Positions 43,301-54,731 are shown, numbered from the stretch's first letter. The stretch is 64,000 nucleotides of DNA from Hyphomicrobiales bacterium (GCA_003577315.1 QEVK01000008.1:1-64000), one strand, 5' to 3'. Numbers and translations: made by a program. Notes: a model not told the origin generated them from the sequence alone.

Positions 43301-44978
43301 ACATATTCGGATAGACCGGCCCCTCGCCGCCCTGCGGCGGCACCCAGTTGATGTTCTGGTTGGGGTCCTTGATGTCGCAGGTCTTGCAGTGGACGCAGTT
43401 CTGCGCGTTGATGACGAAGCGCACGTCGATGCCCATGCGGTCGGCGGCGGCGTTGCCGTCGGCGTCGACCCATTCGTAGACGCCGGCCGGGCAGTAGCGC
43501 GAGGACGGGCCGGCATAGACGTCGTGCTCGGAACGCTTCTGAAGCTCCATGTCCTTGACCTGGAGGTGGATCGGCTGGTCCTCCTCGTGGTTGGTGTTGG
43601 ACAGGAACACCGAGGACAGCCGGTCGAAGGTCAGCACGCCGTCGGGCTTGGGATAGGCGATCTTCCTGTGCTTCGCCGCCGGCTCCAGCGATTGGGCGTC
43701 GGTCTTGCCGTGCTTCATGGTGCCGAAGGGCGAGGAGCCGAACAGCGTGTTCAGCCACATGTCGAGGCCGCCGAGCGCCACGCCCAGCCACAGGCCGAAC
43801 TTCGTCCACAGCGGCTTGACGTTGCGCACCTTCTTCAGGTCCTTGCCGATGTCGCTGTCGCGCCACGCCGCCTCGTAGCCGGCGATCTCGTCATGGGCGC
43901 GGCCGGCCGCGACCGCCTCGGCCACGTGCTCGGCCGCCATCATGCCCGACAGCACGGCGTTGTGCGAACCCTTGATGCGCGGCACGTTGACGAGGCCGGC
44001 CGAGCAGCCGATCAGCGCACCGCCGGGGAAGGTCAGCTTCGGAACCGACTGGTAGCCGCCCTCGGTGATGGCGCGCGCGCCGTAGGAGATGCGCTTGGCG
44101 CCGTCGAAGGTGCCGGCAATGGCCGGATGGGTCTTGAAGCGCTGGAACTCCTCGAAGGGCGACAGATACGGGTTCTTGTAGTTGAGGTGGACCACGAAGC
44201 CGACCGCGACCAGATTGTCCTCCAGATGGTAGAGGAAGGAGCCGCCGCCGGTCGAGGAATCGAGCGGCCAGCCGAACGAATGCTGGACGAGGCCGGGCTT
44301 GTGGTTCTCGGGCCTGACCTGCCACAGCTCCTTGAGGCCGATGCCGAATTTCTGGGGCTCGCGGCCGTCCGACAGGCCGAATTTCGCGATCAGCTGCTTG
44401 GCGAGCGAGCCGCGCACCCCCTCGCCGATCAGCACGTATTTGCCGAGCAGCTCCATGCCCGGCGCATAGTTCGGCCCCCTGGTGCCGTCGCGCTCGATGC
44501 CCATGTCGCCGGTGGCGACGCCGATCACCGCGCCCTCGTCGTTGTAGAGCACCTCGGCGGCGGCGAAGCCGGGATAGATCTCGACGCCCAGCGCCTCGGC
44601 ATGGCCGGCCAGCCAGCGGCAGACATTGCCCAGCGAGACGATGTAGTTGCCGTGATTGCCCATCAGCGGCGGCATCAGGAAGTTCGGCAGCCTGATCGAG
44701 CCCGCCGGGCCGAGGAGCAGGAAATGATCGGCCTCGACCGGGATCCTGAACGGATGGTCGGCCTCCTCGCGCCAGCCGGGCAAGAGCCGGTCGACGCCGA
44801 CGGGATCGACCACCGCGCCGGAAAGGATGTGGGCGCCGACTTCCGCGCCCTTCTCGAGCACGACCACCGAAAGCTCGGGGTTCAACTGCTTCAGGCGGAT
44901 CGCCGCGGCAAGGCCGGCCGGCCCCGCGCCCACGATCACCACGTCGAACTCCATGCTCTCGCGTTCAGTGTCGCTCAT
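43299..44978 (-). CDS. Electron-transfer flavoprotein-ubiquinone oxidoreductase
   Basis: A 559-residue membrane-associated FAD/4Fe-4S protein that passes electrons from ETF to ubiquinone. The FAD motif DVVIVGAGPAGLAAAIRL is near the N-terminus (residue 11), followed by KGAEVGAHILSGAVVDP, and the C-terminal ferredoxin-like domain has CPAGVYEW and CVHCKTCDIKDP for the cluster. It serves the isovaleryl-CoA dehydrogenase encoded at 30.8 kb and other acyl-CoA dehydrogenases. Its promoter holds an AT-rich palindrome. Confidence 0.95.
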   Translation of the reverse strand: MSDTERESMEFDVVIVGAGPAGLAAAIRLKQLNPELSVVVLEKGAEVGAHILSGAVVDPVGVDRLLPGWREEADHPFRIPVEADHFLLLGPAGSIRLPNFLMPPLMGNHGNYIVSLGNVCRWLAGHAEALGVEIYPGFAAAEVLYNDEGAVIGVATGDMGIERDGTRGPNYAPGMELLGKYVLIGEGVRGSLAKQLIAKFGLSDGREPQKFGIGLKELWQVRPENHKPGLVQHSFGWPLDSSTGGGSFLYHLEDNLVAVGFVVHLNYKNPYLSPFEEFQRFKTHPAIAGTFDGAKRISYGARAITEGGYQSVPKLTFPGGALIGCSAGLVNVPRIKGSHNAVLSGMMAAEHVAEAVAAGRAHDEIAGYEAAWRDSDIGKDLKKVRNVKPLWTKFGLWLGVALGGLDMWLNTLFGSSPFGTMKHGKTDAQSLEPAAKHRKIAYPKPDGVLTFDRLSSVFLSNTNHEEDQPIHLQVKDMELQKRSEHDVYAGPSSRYCPAGVYEWVDADGNAAADRMGIDVRFVINAQNCVHCKTCDIKDPNQNINWVPPQGGEGPVYPNM

Positions 44979-45110
44979 CGAAAATCCCTCCGCGTCAGCC
45001 CGTCGGCACTCAAGCTCCCTGCGCTCTTAGCGCATCGTTCGCCCGCGCGAAACCGCTTCCGCGCTGCGGATCGCACGACAGATGTCGCACCTGCCGGATG
45101 CCATGATATA

Positions 45111-45132
45111 TTTACTTTAACGTAAACGTCAA
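45111..45132. promoter_or_regulatory. Palindromic operator upstream of ETF-ubiquinone oxidoreductase
   Basis: The minus strand reads TTGACGTTTACGTTAAAGTAAA, an interrupted palindrome with GTTTACGTTAAAG at its core. It resembles MerR-type LiuR operators described for branched-chain amino-acid catabolism, but I am working from memory for that consensus. It sits about 130 bp upstream of the ETF-QO start. Confidence 0.4.
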
Positions 45133-45318
45133 TTATTGGCCGGATATTCCCGGCCCCGACCGGGGCATGGGCGTCTCCGACACCTGCGGCGACGGCCCGT
45201 CCGGCAATGGCGGCCGGCGATGGCGGCCGGCGACCGCCGGCACAAACATCCCCACCGACCGCCGGCGCCTTCACCCCCGCCGGCCGGGCGTGTAGAATGC
45301 CGGGCCGAGGAAGGACGC

Positions 45319-45918
45319 ATGGCAAAGGCGCGGCCTGCCCTGCTCGCATTCGCGGGCCTGTGCGCCACCGCTGCGGCGCAGCCGGTGGACGATCTCGGAC
45401 GCTGGCACGCGGGGGCCTATTCCTACTCCGCCGAGATGGGCGGGTTCGCCATCGTCGGCATCTCCGGCAGCGGCAGGACGGCCGACGACCCGGTGGTGCT
45501 GGTGCAGGAGTTCTATTCCGCCAGCCCGGCGACGCTGGTCATCCGCGCCGAGCGGCCGATCCGCCCGCTCGGCTTCGCCGGCGACTTCGCCACCGGCTTC
45601 ATCCACATGCGCATCGTCACCCTCAACAACAGCGGCCTGCCCTGGCTGGAGTTCGAGTTCGAGCTTCAGGAGATACGCGGCCGGCCCAGCACCTTCGGCG
45701 ACGGGCTTTCCTTCGACCAGCGGCGGCGCGCATCCGCCAACATCTCGAGCGACCGCTACGCGCAGTACAGCCGCGACTTCGAGCCCTACGACCGGCTGCT
45801 CTTCCACGACGGCCACACCGATCCGCTGGAGACGGCGACCTTCGAGTTCCTGATCTCGGACTTCACGCCGCGCTGGGAATTCTTTCTCGTCCAGGACCCG
45901 GCCGTGCCCTTCTCCTGA
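45319..45918 (+). CDS. Secreted hypothetical protein, 199 residues
   Basis: Signal peptide MAKARPALLAFAGLCATAAAQ then a beta-rich soluble domain (MGGFAIVGISGSG, FIHMRIVTLNNSG, FEFEFELQE-like strands). There are no Cys in the mature part. I do not recognise a family. The ATG at 45319 follows GAGGAAGGA. It is immediately upstream of the uracil-DNA glycosylase gene on the same strand. Confidence 0.6.
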   Translation: MAKARPALLAFAGLCATAAAQPVDDLGRWHAGAYSYSAEMGGFAIVGISGSGRTADDPVVLVQEFYSASPATLVIRAERPIRPLGFAGDFATGFIHMRIVTLNNSGLPWLEFEFELQEIRGRPSTFGDGLSFDQRRRASANISSDRYAQYSRDFEPYDRLLFHDGHTDPLETATFEFLISDFTPRWEFFLVQDPAVPFS

Positions 45919-45947
45919 GAGGCCGGGTCGAATAAGGTCGGGCCGTG

Positions 45948-46772
45948 ATGTCGAGTGCCGACCCCAAAGCGCCCCAGCCCGACCTTGCCGACCTGATCCG
46001 CTTCTACGCCGAGGCGGGCGTCGACGAGGCGCTCGACGACGCGCCGGCCGACCGCTTCGCCGAGGCCGCGTCCGCGCAAGGCTCCCGCACGCCGCCGCAG
46101 CGGCAGGCAGCGCCGTCGCCCTCCCCCCGATCCGCCCCGGCGCTTTCGGTGCCCGACGAGGCGCAGGCGGCGAAGGCGCGCGAGCTGGCGCGTCAGGCGC
46201 GGACGCTGGAGGAGCTGCGCGACATCCTCGACGGCTTCGACGGCTGCAACCTGAAGTTCACCGCCAAGCAGACCGTGTTCAGCGACGGCAATCCGCGCGC
46301 GCCGCTGATGCTGGTCGGCGAGGCGCCGGGCCGCGACGAGGACATAAAGGGCAAGCCCTTCGTCGGCCGTTCGGGCCAGCTGCTCGACCGCATGCTGGCG
46401 GCGATCGGCATCGAGCGGGCGAGCGGCGCCTATATCGCCAACGTCATCCCGTGGCGGCCGCCGGGCAACCGCACGCCGACGCCGCTCGAAACCGAGATCT
46501 GCCGCCCGTTCATCAAGCGCCAGATCGAGCTCGTGAACCCCAGGGTGCTGGTGACGCTGGGCGGCCCCTCGGCCAAGGTCGTGCTCAACGCCACCGATGG
46601 CGTGCTCAAGCTGCGCGGCAAATGGCAGGCGCACACGACGGCGTCGGGGGTGGAGATCCCGGCGATGCCGACGCTGCACCCGGCCTATCTGCTGAGAAAT
46701 CCCGCCCACAAGAAGCTTGCGTGGCGGGATTTCCTCGAGATCAGGGCCAAGCTCGACACGCTCGGCGGCTGA
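45948..46772 (+). CDS. Family 4-type uracil-DNA glycosylase
   Basis: A 274-residue protein. After an about 90-residue low-complexity N-terminal extension come motif GEAPGRDEDIKGKPFVGRSGQ, NVIPWRPPGNRTP and the terminal HPAYLLRNP, the catalytic motifs of family 4/5 UDGs. Of the four Cys that normally bind a 4Fe-4S cluster, the first (GCNLK) and fourth (ETEIC) are present; the second is Lys and the third is Trp. The enzyme removes uracil from DNA. Start uncertain between GTG 45945 and ATG 45948. Confidence 0.88.
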   Translation: MSSADPKAPQPDLADLIRFYAEAGVDEALDDAPADRFAEAASAQGSRTPPQRQAAPSPSPRSAPALSVPDEAQAAKARELARQARTLEELRDILDGFDGCNLKFTAKQTVFSDGNPRAPLMLVGEAPGRDEDIKGKPFVGRSGQLLDRMLAAIGIERASGAYIANVIPWRPPGNRTPTPLETEICRPFIKRQIELVNPRVLVTLGGPSAKVVLNATDGVLKLRGKWQAHTTASGVEIPAMPTLHPAYLLRNPAHKKLAWRDFLEIRAKLDTLGG

Positions 46773-47171
46773 TCAGGCCACCGCCGCGCCGGCGCCCCGC
46801 AGCGCCAGCCCCTCGAGCACGGCGAAGCCGGCGACGGCGGCCGCCTGGGCGAGGATGAAGGCGACGCCGAGCGCGTTCGGGGCGATGGGGGCGAAGGCCA
46901 GGATGCCGAGGCTCGCCGCCACCCATGCCCAGTTGACGAGCACGATCTCGCGCAGCCACGAGCGCGGAACCGACGCGCGGCGCACCATCGCCAGCAGGAA
47001 GGCGACGACCGGCACCAGCGCCACGCCGGCCCAGAACAGCAACGCCGGCGGCAGGCCGAGGAGCGGCGCAAGCAGGCCCGCGCCGGGGATGGTGAGCGCG
47101 GCCGCCGCCGCGCCCATCGCCGCGTCGGCGAGGAGGACGTTGCGCAGGAAGGGGGTGTTCTCGATGGTCAT
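46773..47171 (-). CDS. Four-helix membrane protein of unknown function
   Basis: A 132-residue protein with about four hydrophobic segments (for example LLADAAMGAAAAALTIPGAG, LFWAGVALVPVVAFLLAMV, VNWAWVAASLGILAFAPIA). No charged motif or metal site. It ends right at the end of the convergent UDG gene and starts divergent to the XRE regulator, which may control it. Confidence 0.65.
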   Translation of the reverse strand: MTIENTPFLRNVLLADAAMGAAAAALTIPGAGLLAPLLGLPPALLFWAGVALVPVVAFLLAMVRRASVPRSWLREIVLVNWAWVAASLGILAFAPIAPNALGVAFILAQAAAVAGFAVLEGLALRGAGAAVA

Positions 47172-47308
47172 GGTCGTTCTCCCGTCGTTCGAGAAGGTCG
47201 ATGACGGCAAGCATGGCCGGGAAGGACGCGACTGGCGATTACGCGGCAGGTAATAGGAACGCGGCGGCTTCGCGGCTAGGCTGCCGCGCACCGTGGGAGA
47301 AAAACGCC

Positions 47309-48151
47309 ATGGCGACGACGCAACCGGGCAAATGGCAGGCGGGCAAATGGCAGGCGGGCGAACGGCAGGCGGGCGTGGGCGCCATGATCCGCGAATGGCG
47401 GCAGCGCCGGCGCATGAGCCAGCTCGACCTGGCGCTCGAGGCCGAGATATCGCAGCGGCACCTGAGCTTCATGGAAAGCGGGCGGGCCAAGCCCTCGCGC
47501 GAGATGGTGCTGCGGCTGGCCGAGCACATGGACGTGCCGCTGCGCCAGCGCAACCGCCTGCTGATGGCGGCGGGCTTCGCGCCCACCTATGGCGAGCGCG
47601 GGCTGGACGACCCCGTCTTCAGGCCGGCGCTCGCCGCGGTCGAGCTGGTGCTGAAGGGCCACGAGCCCTACCCGGCGATCGCCGTCGACAGGAGCTGGAA
47701 CATGGTGCTGGCCAACGCCGCGGCGGCGCCCTTCCTGGACGGGATAGAGGAGCCGTCGCTGCTGTCGCCGCCGGTCAACGTGCTGCGGCTGGCGCTGCAT
47801 CCTCGGGGGCTTGCGCCGCGCATCGCCAATCTCGGCGAATGGCGCGCCCATCTCATCGGACGGCTGCGCCGCCAGATCGACGCCACCGCAGACCCGGGGC
47901 TCGCGGCGCTGGAGCGGGAGCTGTCGTCCTATCCCGGCCAGCCGGTCGGGGCCGCCAGCGGCTGCGACCCGGCATCGCAGATCGCCGTGCCGATGCGCGT
48001 GCGCATGAACGGGCAGGCGCTGTCGTTCATCAGCACCGTCACCGTGTTCGGCACGCCGCTCGACGTCACGCTGTCGGAGCTCGCCATCGAATCCTTCTTC
48101 CCCGCCGACGCGGCGACCGGCGAGTTCCTGCGCAAGATGGCGGACGCCTAG
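47309..48151 (+). CDS. XRE-family transcriptional regulator with MmyB-like ligand domain
   Basis: A 280-residue regulator. The helix-turn-helix is at about residues 25-80 (MIREWRQRRRMSQLDLALEAEISQRHLSFMESGRAKPSREM). The rest is the MmyB-like ligand-binding domain (YPAIAVDRSWNMVLANAAAAPFL), common in actinobacterial and rhizobial regulators that bind small ligands. The N-terminal 20 residues come from a 15-bp tandem repeat (GKWQA GKWQA GERQA). The likely target is the divergent four-helix membrane protein. Confidence 0.85.
   Translation: MATTQPGKWQAGKWQAGERQAGVGAMIREWRQRRRMSQLDLALEAEISQRHLSFMESGRAKPSREMVLRLAEHMDVPLRQRNRLLMAAGFAPTYGERGLDDPVFRPALAAVELVLKGHEPYPAIAVDRSWNMVLANAAAAPFLDGIEEPSLLSPPVNVLRLALHPRGLAPRIANLGEWRAHLIGRLRRQIDATADPGLAALERELSSYPGQPVGAASGCDPASQIAVPMRVRMNGQALSFISTVTVFGTPLDVTLSELAIESFFPADAATGEFLRKMADA
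47326..47370 (+). repeat. Three tandem copies of a 15-bp unit
   Basis: GGGCAAATGGCAGGC at 47326-47340 and 47341-47355 are identical; GGGCGAACGGCAGGC at 47356-47370 differs at two positions. The repeat is in frame and encodes GKWQA, GKWQA, GERQA at the N-terminus of the XRE regulator. Confidence 0.9.
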
Positions 48152-48190
48152 CGCGCCCGTGGCCGGGCCGCTGCGGCTGGAGGCATCGGG

Positions 48191-49141
48191 CTATTGCGGC
48201 GGGGCGACCTTGCGCGCGGTGCCGCGTTCGAGGCCCAGCCGGCGCTCGCGCATGATGATGAAGATGCCGGCGCCGACCACGATCAGGCCGCCGACGATGG
48301 TGTAGGCGGTCGGCACGTCGCCGAAGGCGAGATAGCCGACGACGATGCCCAGGATCATCGACGTGTACTCGAACGGCGCCACCGTCGAGGCCTCGGCGTG
48401 GCGGTAGGCTTCCGTCATCAGGATCTGCGCGACGCCGCCGCACACGCCTCCCAGCACGAGGCACACGGCCTGCCACGGGGCGAGCGGCGCCCAGCCGAAA
48501 GGGATGGTCAGCAACGAGACGACCGTCGCCGTCAGCGAGAACCACATGACGATGGTGGGCGTGCGCTCGGTGTGGACGAGCTTGCGCACCAGCAGCATGG
48601 CCACGGCGGAAGCGGTCGCCGCCAGCAGCGCCGCGATTACGCCGGCGGTCTCGTCCGCGCTCGCCCCCTCCCCGAACAGGGAAAGGCTCGGCCACGAGAT
48701 GACGACGACGCCGAAAAGGCCGATGAGCACCGCCGTCCAGCGATAGGCGCGCACCGTCTCGCCGAGGAACAGCGCGCTGAAGACCACGACCAGCAGCGGC
48801 TGGGCGTAGTTCAGCATGATCGCCTCCGGCAGGGGCAGCCGGGTGAGCGCGAAGAAGGTCAGGCCCATGGACAGGACGCCGACGGCGCCGCGCGCGATGT
48901 GGCCGAGCGGGTGCGCGGTGCGCAGCGCCGTGCGCAGCTCGTGCTGCCACGTCAGCATCACCAGGATGGGGAAGATGGCGAAGAAGGAGCGGAAGAAGAC
49001 GATCTGCCCCGCCGGCAGCTGCCCCGCCGCCTTGATGAGCGAGGACATGGCCACGAACACGGCGACGGAAAGGACCTTGAGCGCGATGCCGCGCAGCGTG
49101 TTGCCCGAGGGACCGGAGGAAAGGGAGGTTCCGCCTGCCAT
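48191..49141 (-). CDS. EamA/DMT-superfamily exporter
   Basis: A 316-residue membrane protein with about ten hydrophobic helices in two EamA halves. Characteristic stretches are PAGQIVFFRSFFAIFPIL, LTFFALTRLPLPEAIMLNY and PFEYTSMILGIVVGYLAFGDVP. These permeases export amino acids or other metabolites. The ATG at 49141 is chosen because the earlier TTG at 49183 lacks a ribosome-binding site. Confidence 0.85.
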   Translation of the reverse strand: MAGGTSLSSGPSGNTLRGIALKVLSVAVFVAMSSLIKAAGQLPAGQIVFFRSFFAIFPILVMLTWQHELRTALRTAHPLGHIARGAVGVLSMGLTFFALTRLPLPEAIMLNYAQPLLVVVFSALFLGETVRAYRWTAVLIGLFGVVVISWPSLSLFGEGASADETAGVIAALLAATASAVAMLLVRKLVHTERTPTIVMWFSLTATVVSLLTIPFGWAPLAPWQAVCLVLGGVCGGVAQILMTEAYRHAEASTVAPFEYTSMILGIVVGYLAFGDVPTAYTIVGGLIVVGAGIFIIMRERRLGLERGTARKVAPPQ

Positions 49142-49434
49142 TTCTAGCACTTCGCCTGCCGCCGGCAGGTTCCGGCGGGACAAGGAATGGACATTCTGTG
49201 CGGCTCACTCCGGGCAGGCCGGCACGTCGCATCCGCCGGATGCGGGGCGCGGCGGCGGATTTCCCCCTCTATGGACGATTCCGCCCGCCCTGTGAAGCCG
49301 AGGGCGGCTTTCCCGTCCGCCGCCGAAGGCAAGCCGATCGCCGGTTTTGCACCGCGCGCCGATCATGTAAGACCGTGACTCGACGGACGCCGCAGGGCGG
49401 CGTCCCGCGACGCGGCCAGGAGAGGCGAGAGCGC

Positions 49435-52080
49435 ATGCGCAAGGATACGGGCCAGGTCTTCCGCATCGAGGATTACCGGCCGTGCGACTACACCATCCCG
49501 CGCACGCGCCTCACCTTCGCCCTCGACGCGCGCGAGACGCTCGTCACCGCCGAGCTGGAGGTGGCGCGGCGCGACGACGTCGCCCCCGGCACGCCGCTCG
49601 TGCTCGACGGCGACGAGCTCGACCTCGTCAGCCTCGCCATCGACGGCAAGGCGGCCGACGAAGCCGCCTTCGAGGCCGGGCCGCAGGGCCTGACCCTGTC
49701 GCGCCCGCCGCGCGGGAAGACGTTCCGGCTCACCGTGGTCACGCGGCTCGACCCCGCGCGCAACGGCGCGCTGATGGGGCTCTACCGCTCGAACGGCGTC
49801 TGGTGCACCCAGTGCGAGCCCGAAGGCTTCCGCCGCATCACCTACTTCCTCGACCGGCCGGACATGCTGTCGGTCTACACGGTGCGCATCGAGGCCGACG
49901 GGGCGCAGGCGCCTCTGCTGCTGTCGAACGGCAACCCGGTCGAGAGCGGCGCGCTTGCCGGCGGCAGGCACTATGCCGTGTGGCACGACCCGTTCCCCAA
50001 GCCGTCCTACCTGTTCGCGCTGGTGGCGGGCGACCTCGCCACGCTCGCCGACGAGTTCGTCACGATGTCGGGCCGCAGGATCGCGCTCGCCATCCATGTC
50101 GAGCACGGCAAGCAGGCGCGCGCCGCCTATGCCATGGACGCGCTGAAGCGGTCGATGCGCTGGGACGAGAAGGTGTTCGGGCTCGAATACGACCTCGACG
50201 TGTTCAACATCGTCGCCGTCTCCGACTTCAACATGGGCGCGATGGAGAACAAGGGCCTCAACGTCTTCAACGACAAATACGTGCTGGCCGACGAGGCGAC
50301 CGCGACCGACGCCGACTTCGCCAATATCGAGGCGATCATCGCCCACGAATATTTCCACAACTGGACAGGCAACAGAATCACTTGCCGCGACTGGTTCCAG
50401 CTCTGCCTCAAGGAGGGGCTGACGGTCTTCCGCGACCACGAGTTCTCGGCCGACATGCGCTCGCACGCCGTCAAGCGCATCGCCGAGGTGCGCACGCTGC
50501 GCGCCCACCAGTTCCCCGAGGACCAGGGGCCGCTGGCCCACCCCGTGCGGCCGCGGCGCTACCGCGAGATCAACAACTTCTACACCGCCACCGTCTACGA
50601 GAAGGGCTCGGAGGTGGTGCGCATGATCCGCACCATCCTCGGCGCGGAAGCCTTCCGCGCCGGGCTGAAGCTCTACCTTTCCCGCCACGACGGCGAGGCC
50701 GCCACCATCGAGGACTTCATCCGCGCCTTCGAGGACGCATCGGGCCGCGACCTGTCGCAATTCTCGCTGTGGTATCACCAGGCCGGCACGCCCAACCTGG
50801 CGGTCACGGCCGCGCACGACGCGGCGGCGGGCGAGTTCACGGTCGAGATCGAGCAGTCGGTGCCGCCGACGCCTTCCGAAAGCCGGAAGCGGCTGATGCA
50901 CATCCCGCTCGCCTTCGGCCTCGTCGGCCCGGACGGCCGCGACATCGAGCCGGAGGCAGTCGAGGGCGCGGCGGTCGAGAACGGCGTCATCCATGTCAGG
51001 AAGCGCAAGCATACGGTGCGCTTCAGGGGCGTGGCGCAGCGGCCGGCCCTGTCGCTCAATCGCGGCTTCTCGGCCCCGATCACGCTGACGATGGAGCGGA
51101 AGCCGCAGGACCTGATCTTCCTGGCGCGCCGCGACGGAGACCTCGTGGCGCGCTGGCAGGCGCTCAACACGCTGTTCACCGACGCGCTGATCCGGGGCTA
51201 CCGCGCGGTGCGGGCACAGGAGAAGGTCCGCTTCGATGACGCCCTTTCGGCGGCGGCCGGCGAGATCGCCGACGACGAGGCGCTGGAGCCCTCCTGGCGC
51301 GCGCTGGCGCTGACGCTGCCGGCCGAGGCCGACATAGCGCGGGAAATCGGCGCCGACATCGACCCCGACGCTATCTTCGCCGCGCGCGAGGGGCTGGTCG
51401 ACGCCATCGCGGCGCGCAACGGCGACGTCTTCTCCCGCCTCTACGGGCGGCTCGCGGACAGCGGGCCGTTCAGCCCCGACGCGGCGAGCGCGGGCCGCCG
51501 CGCGCTGCGCAACGTGCTCTTGTCCTACCTGTCGGCCGGCGAGGCCGGGCCGGCGCTCGCGGCGGGCCAGTTCGGCGCGGCGACCAACATGACCGACAAG
51601 GCGGCGGCGCTGACGGTGCTGGCGCACCGCTTCCCCGGCCATGAGGAGACGGTGGCGGCGCTGGCCGCCTTCGAGGCCAGGCACGGCGACGACCCGCTGG
51701 TGCTCGACAAATGGTACCAGACGCAGGCGACCGTGCCGGGCGCGAGCGCGGTCGAGCTGGTCGAGGCGCTGACGCGGCACCGCGGCTTCTCGCTCGCCAA
51801 CCCGAACCGTGTGCGGGCGCTGATCGGCACCTTCTCGACCATGAACCAGACGGGCTTCCACCGCGCCGACGGCGCGGGCTACCGCCTGTTCGCCAGGGTC
51901 GTGCTGGAGATCGAGAAGCGCAATCCGCAGCTTGCCGCGCGGCTCGCCACGGCGCTGCGCTCGTGGCGGTCGCTGGAGCCGACGCGGCAGGCCGCCGCCC
52001 GCGAGGCGCTCATGACGCTCGCCGCGCCGAAGGACCTGTCGAGCGACCTGCGCGACATCGTCGAGCGGACGTTGGCCTGA
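49435..52080 (+). CDS. pepN: Aminopeptidase N
   Basis: An 881-residue M1 zinc aminopeptidase. The GAMEN exopeptidase motif is in FNMGAMENKGLNVF and the zinc site HExxH-(18)-E in IIAHEYFHNWTGNRITCRDW...LKEGLTVFRDHEFSA. It removes N-terminal residues from cytosolic peptides. AGGAGAGG precedes the ATG at 49435. The following heptad array starts directly after the stop codon. Confidence 0.97.
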   Translation: MRKDTGQVFRIEDYRPCDYTIPRTRLTFALDARETLVTAELEVARRDDVAPGTPLVLDGDELDLVSLAIDGKAADEAAFEAGPQGLTLSRPPRGKTFRLTVVTRLDPARNGALMGLYRSNGVWCTQCEPEGFRRITYFLDRPDMLSVYTVRIEADGAQAPLLLSNGNPVESGALAGGRHYAVWHDPFPKPSYLFALVAGDLATLADEFVTMSGRRIALAIHVEHGKQARAAYAMDALKRSMRWDEKVFGLEYDLDVFNIVAVSDFNMGAMENKGLNVFNDKYVLADEATATDADFANIEAIIAHEYFHNWTGNRITCRDWFQLCLKEGLTVFRDHEFSADMRSHAVKRIAEVRTLRAHQFPEDQGPLAHPVRPRRYREINNFYTATVYEKGSEVVRMIRTILGAEAFRAGLKLYLSRHDGEAATIEDFIRAFEDASGRDLSQFSLWYHQAGTPNLAVTAAHDAAAGEFTVEIEQSVPPTPSESRKRLMHIPLAFGLVGPDGRDIEPEAVEGAAVENGVIHVRKRKHTVRFRGVAQRPALSLNRGFSAPITLTMERKPQDLIFLARRDGDLVARWQALNTLFTDALIRGYRAVRAQEKVRFDDALSAAAGEIADDEALEPSWRALALTLPAEADIAREIGADIDPDAIFAAREGLVDAIAARNGDVFSRLYGRLADSGPFSPDAASAGRRALRNVLLSYLSAGEAGPALAAGQFGAATNMTDKAAALTVLAHRFPGHEETVAALAAFEARHGDDPLVLDKWYQTQATVPGASAVELVEALTRHRGFSLANPNRVRALIGTFSTMNQTGFHRADGAGYRLFARVVLEIEKRNPQLAARLATALRSWRSLEPTRQAAAREALMTLAAPKDLSSDLRDIVERTLA

Positions 52081-52258
52081 GCGAGTAGCGAGTAGCGAGT
52101 AGCGAGTAGCGAGTAGCGAGTAGCGAGTAGCGAGTAGCGAGTAGCGAGTAGCGAGTAGCGAGTAGCGAGTAGCGAGTAGACCTGCTGCCGCGCTTGTCCG
52201 TCAACCCCTACTCGCTATTCCCTATTCCCTACTCGCTCCTCCCTGCTCGCTCCTCCCG
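52081..52258. repeat. Perfect tandem array (GCGAGTA)14 with an inverted partner
   Basis: 52081-52178 is exactly 14 copies of GCGAGTA. About 20 bp later the complementary type appears (CCCTACTCGCTATTCCCTATTCCC and CTCGCTCCTCCC up to 52258), which on the minus strand reads GGGAATAGGGAATAGCGAGTAGGG. The arms can fold back on each other. Copy-number change is likely, as in other 7-bp microsatellites. No coding function. Confidence 0.95.
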
Positions 52259-52301
52259 GCAACAATTTCGTAACTTTTCCGTCCGTCCCACTGGACAGGC
52301 C

Positions 52302-52331
52302 GAATCACGTCTGATTCCTTATGGACGATTC
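52302..52331 (+). promoter_or_regulatory. Three GANTC sites upstream of the PleC-like kinase
   Basis: GAATC at 52302, GATTC at 52313 and GATTC at 52327 lie within 30 bp, 52-81 bp before the start codon. CcrM sites at this density in a promoter of a putative cell-cycle kinase suggest methylation-dependent expression through GcrA or CcrM. Confidence 0.5.
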
Positions 52332-52382
52332 GGGCGTGCGGCGTTGCCGGATCACCAGAGGGACAGGACCGGAGAGCCATTC

Positions 52383-54713
<2,331 letters not shown>

Positions 54714-54731
54714 GCGGGGAGCGACCGGCGC

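Noticed and set aside
49363..51861. An 830-codon open frame opposite pepN
   Set aside because: Aminopeptidase N on the plus strand is full length with its active-site motifs; the opposite frame is an artefact of GC-rich third positions.
52081..52178. CRISPR-like regular array
   Set aside because: Units are 7 bp with no spacers and no cas genes; it is a microsatellite.
52010..52204. A repetitive frame (LATRYSL repeats) on the minus strand
   Set aside because: It is simply the 7-bp tandem repeat translated; the repeat is noncoding.
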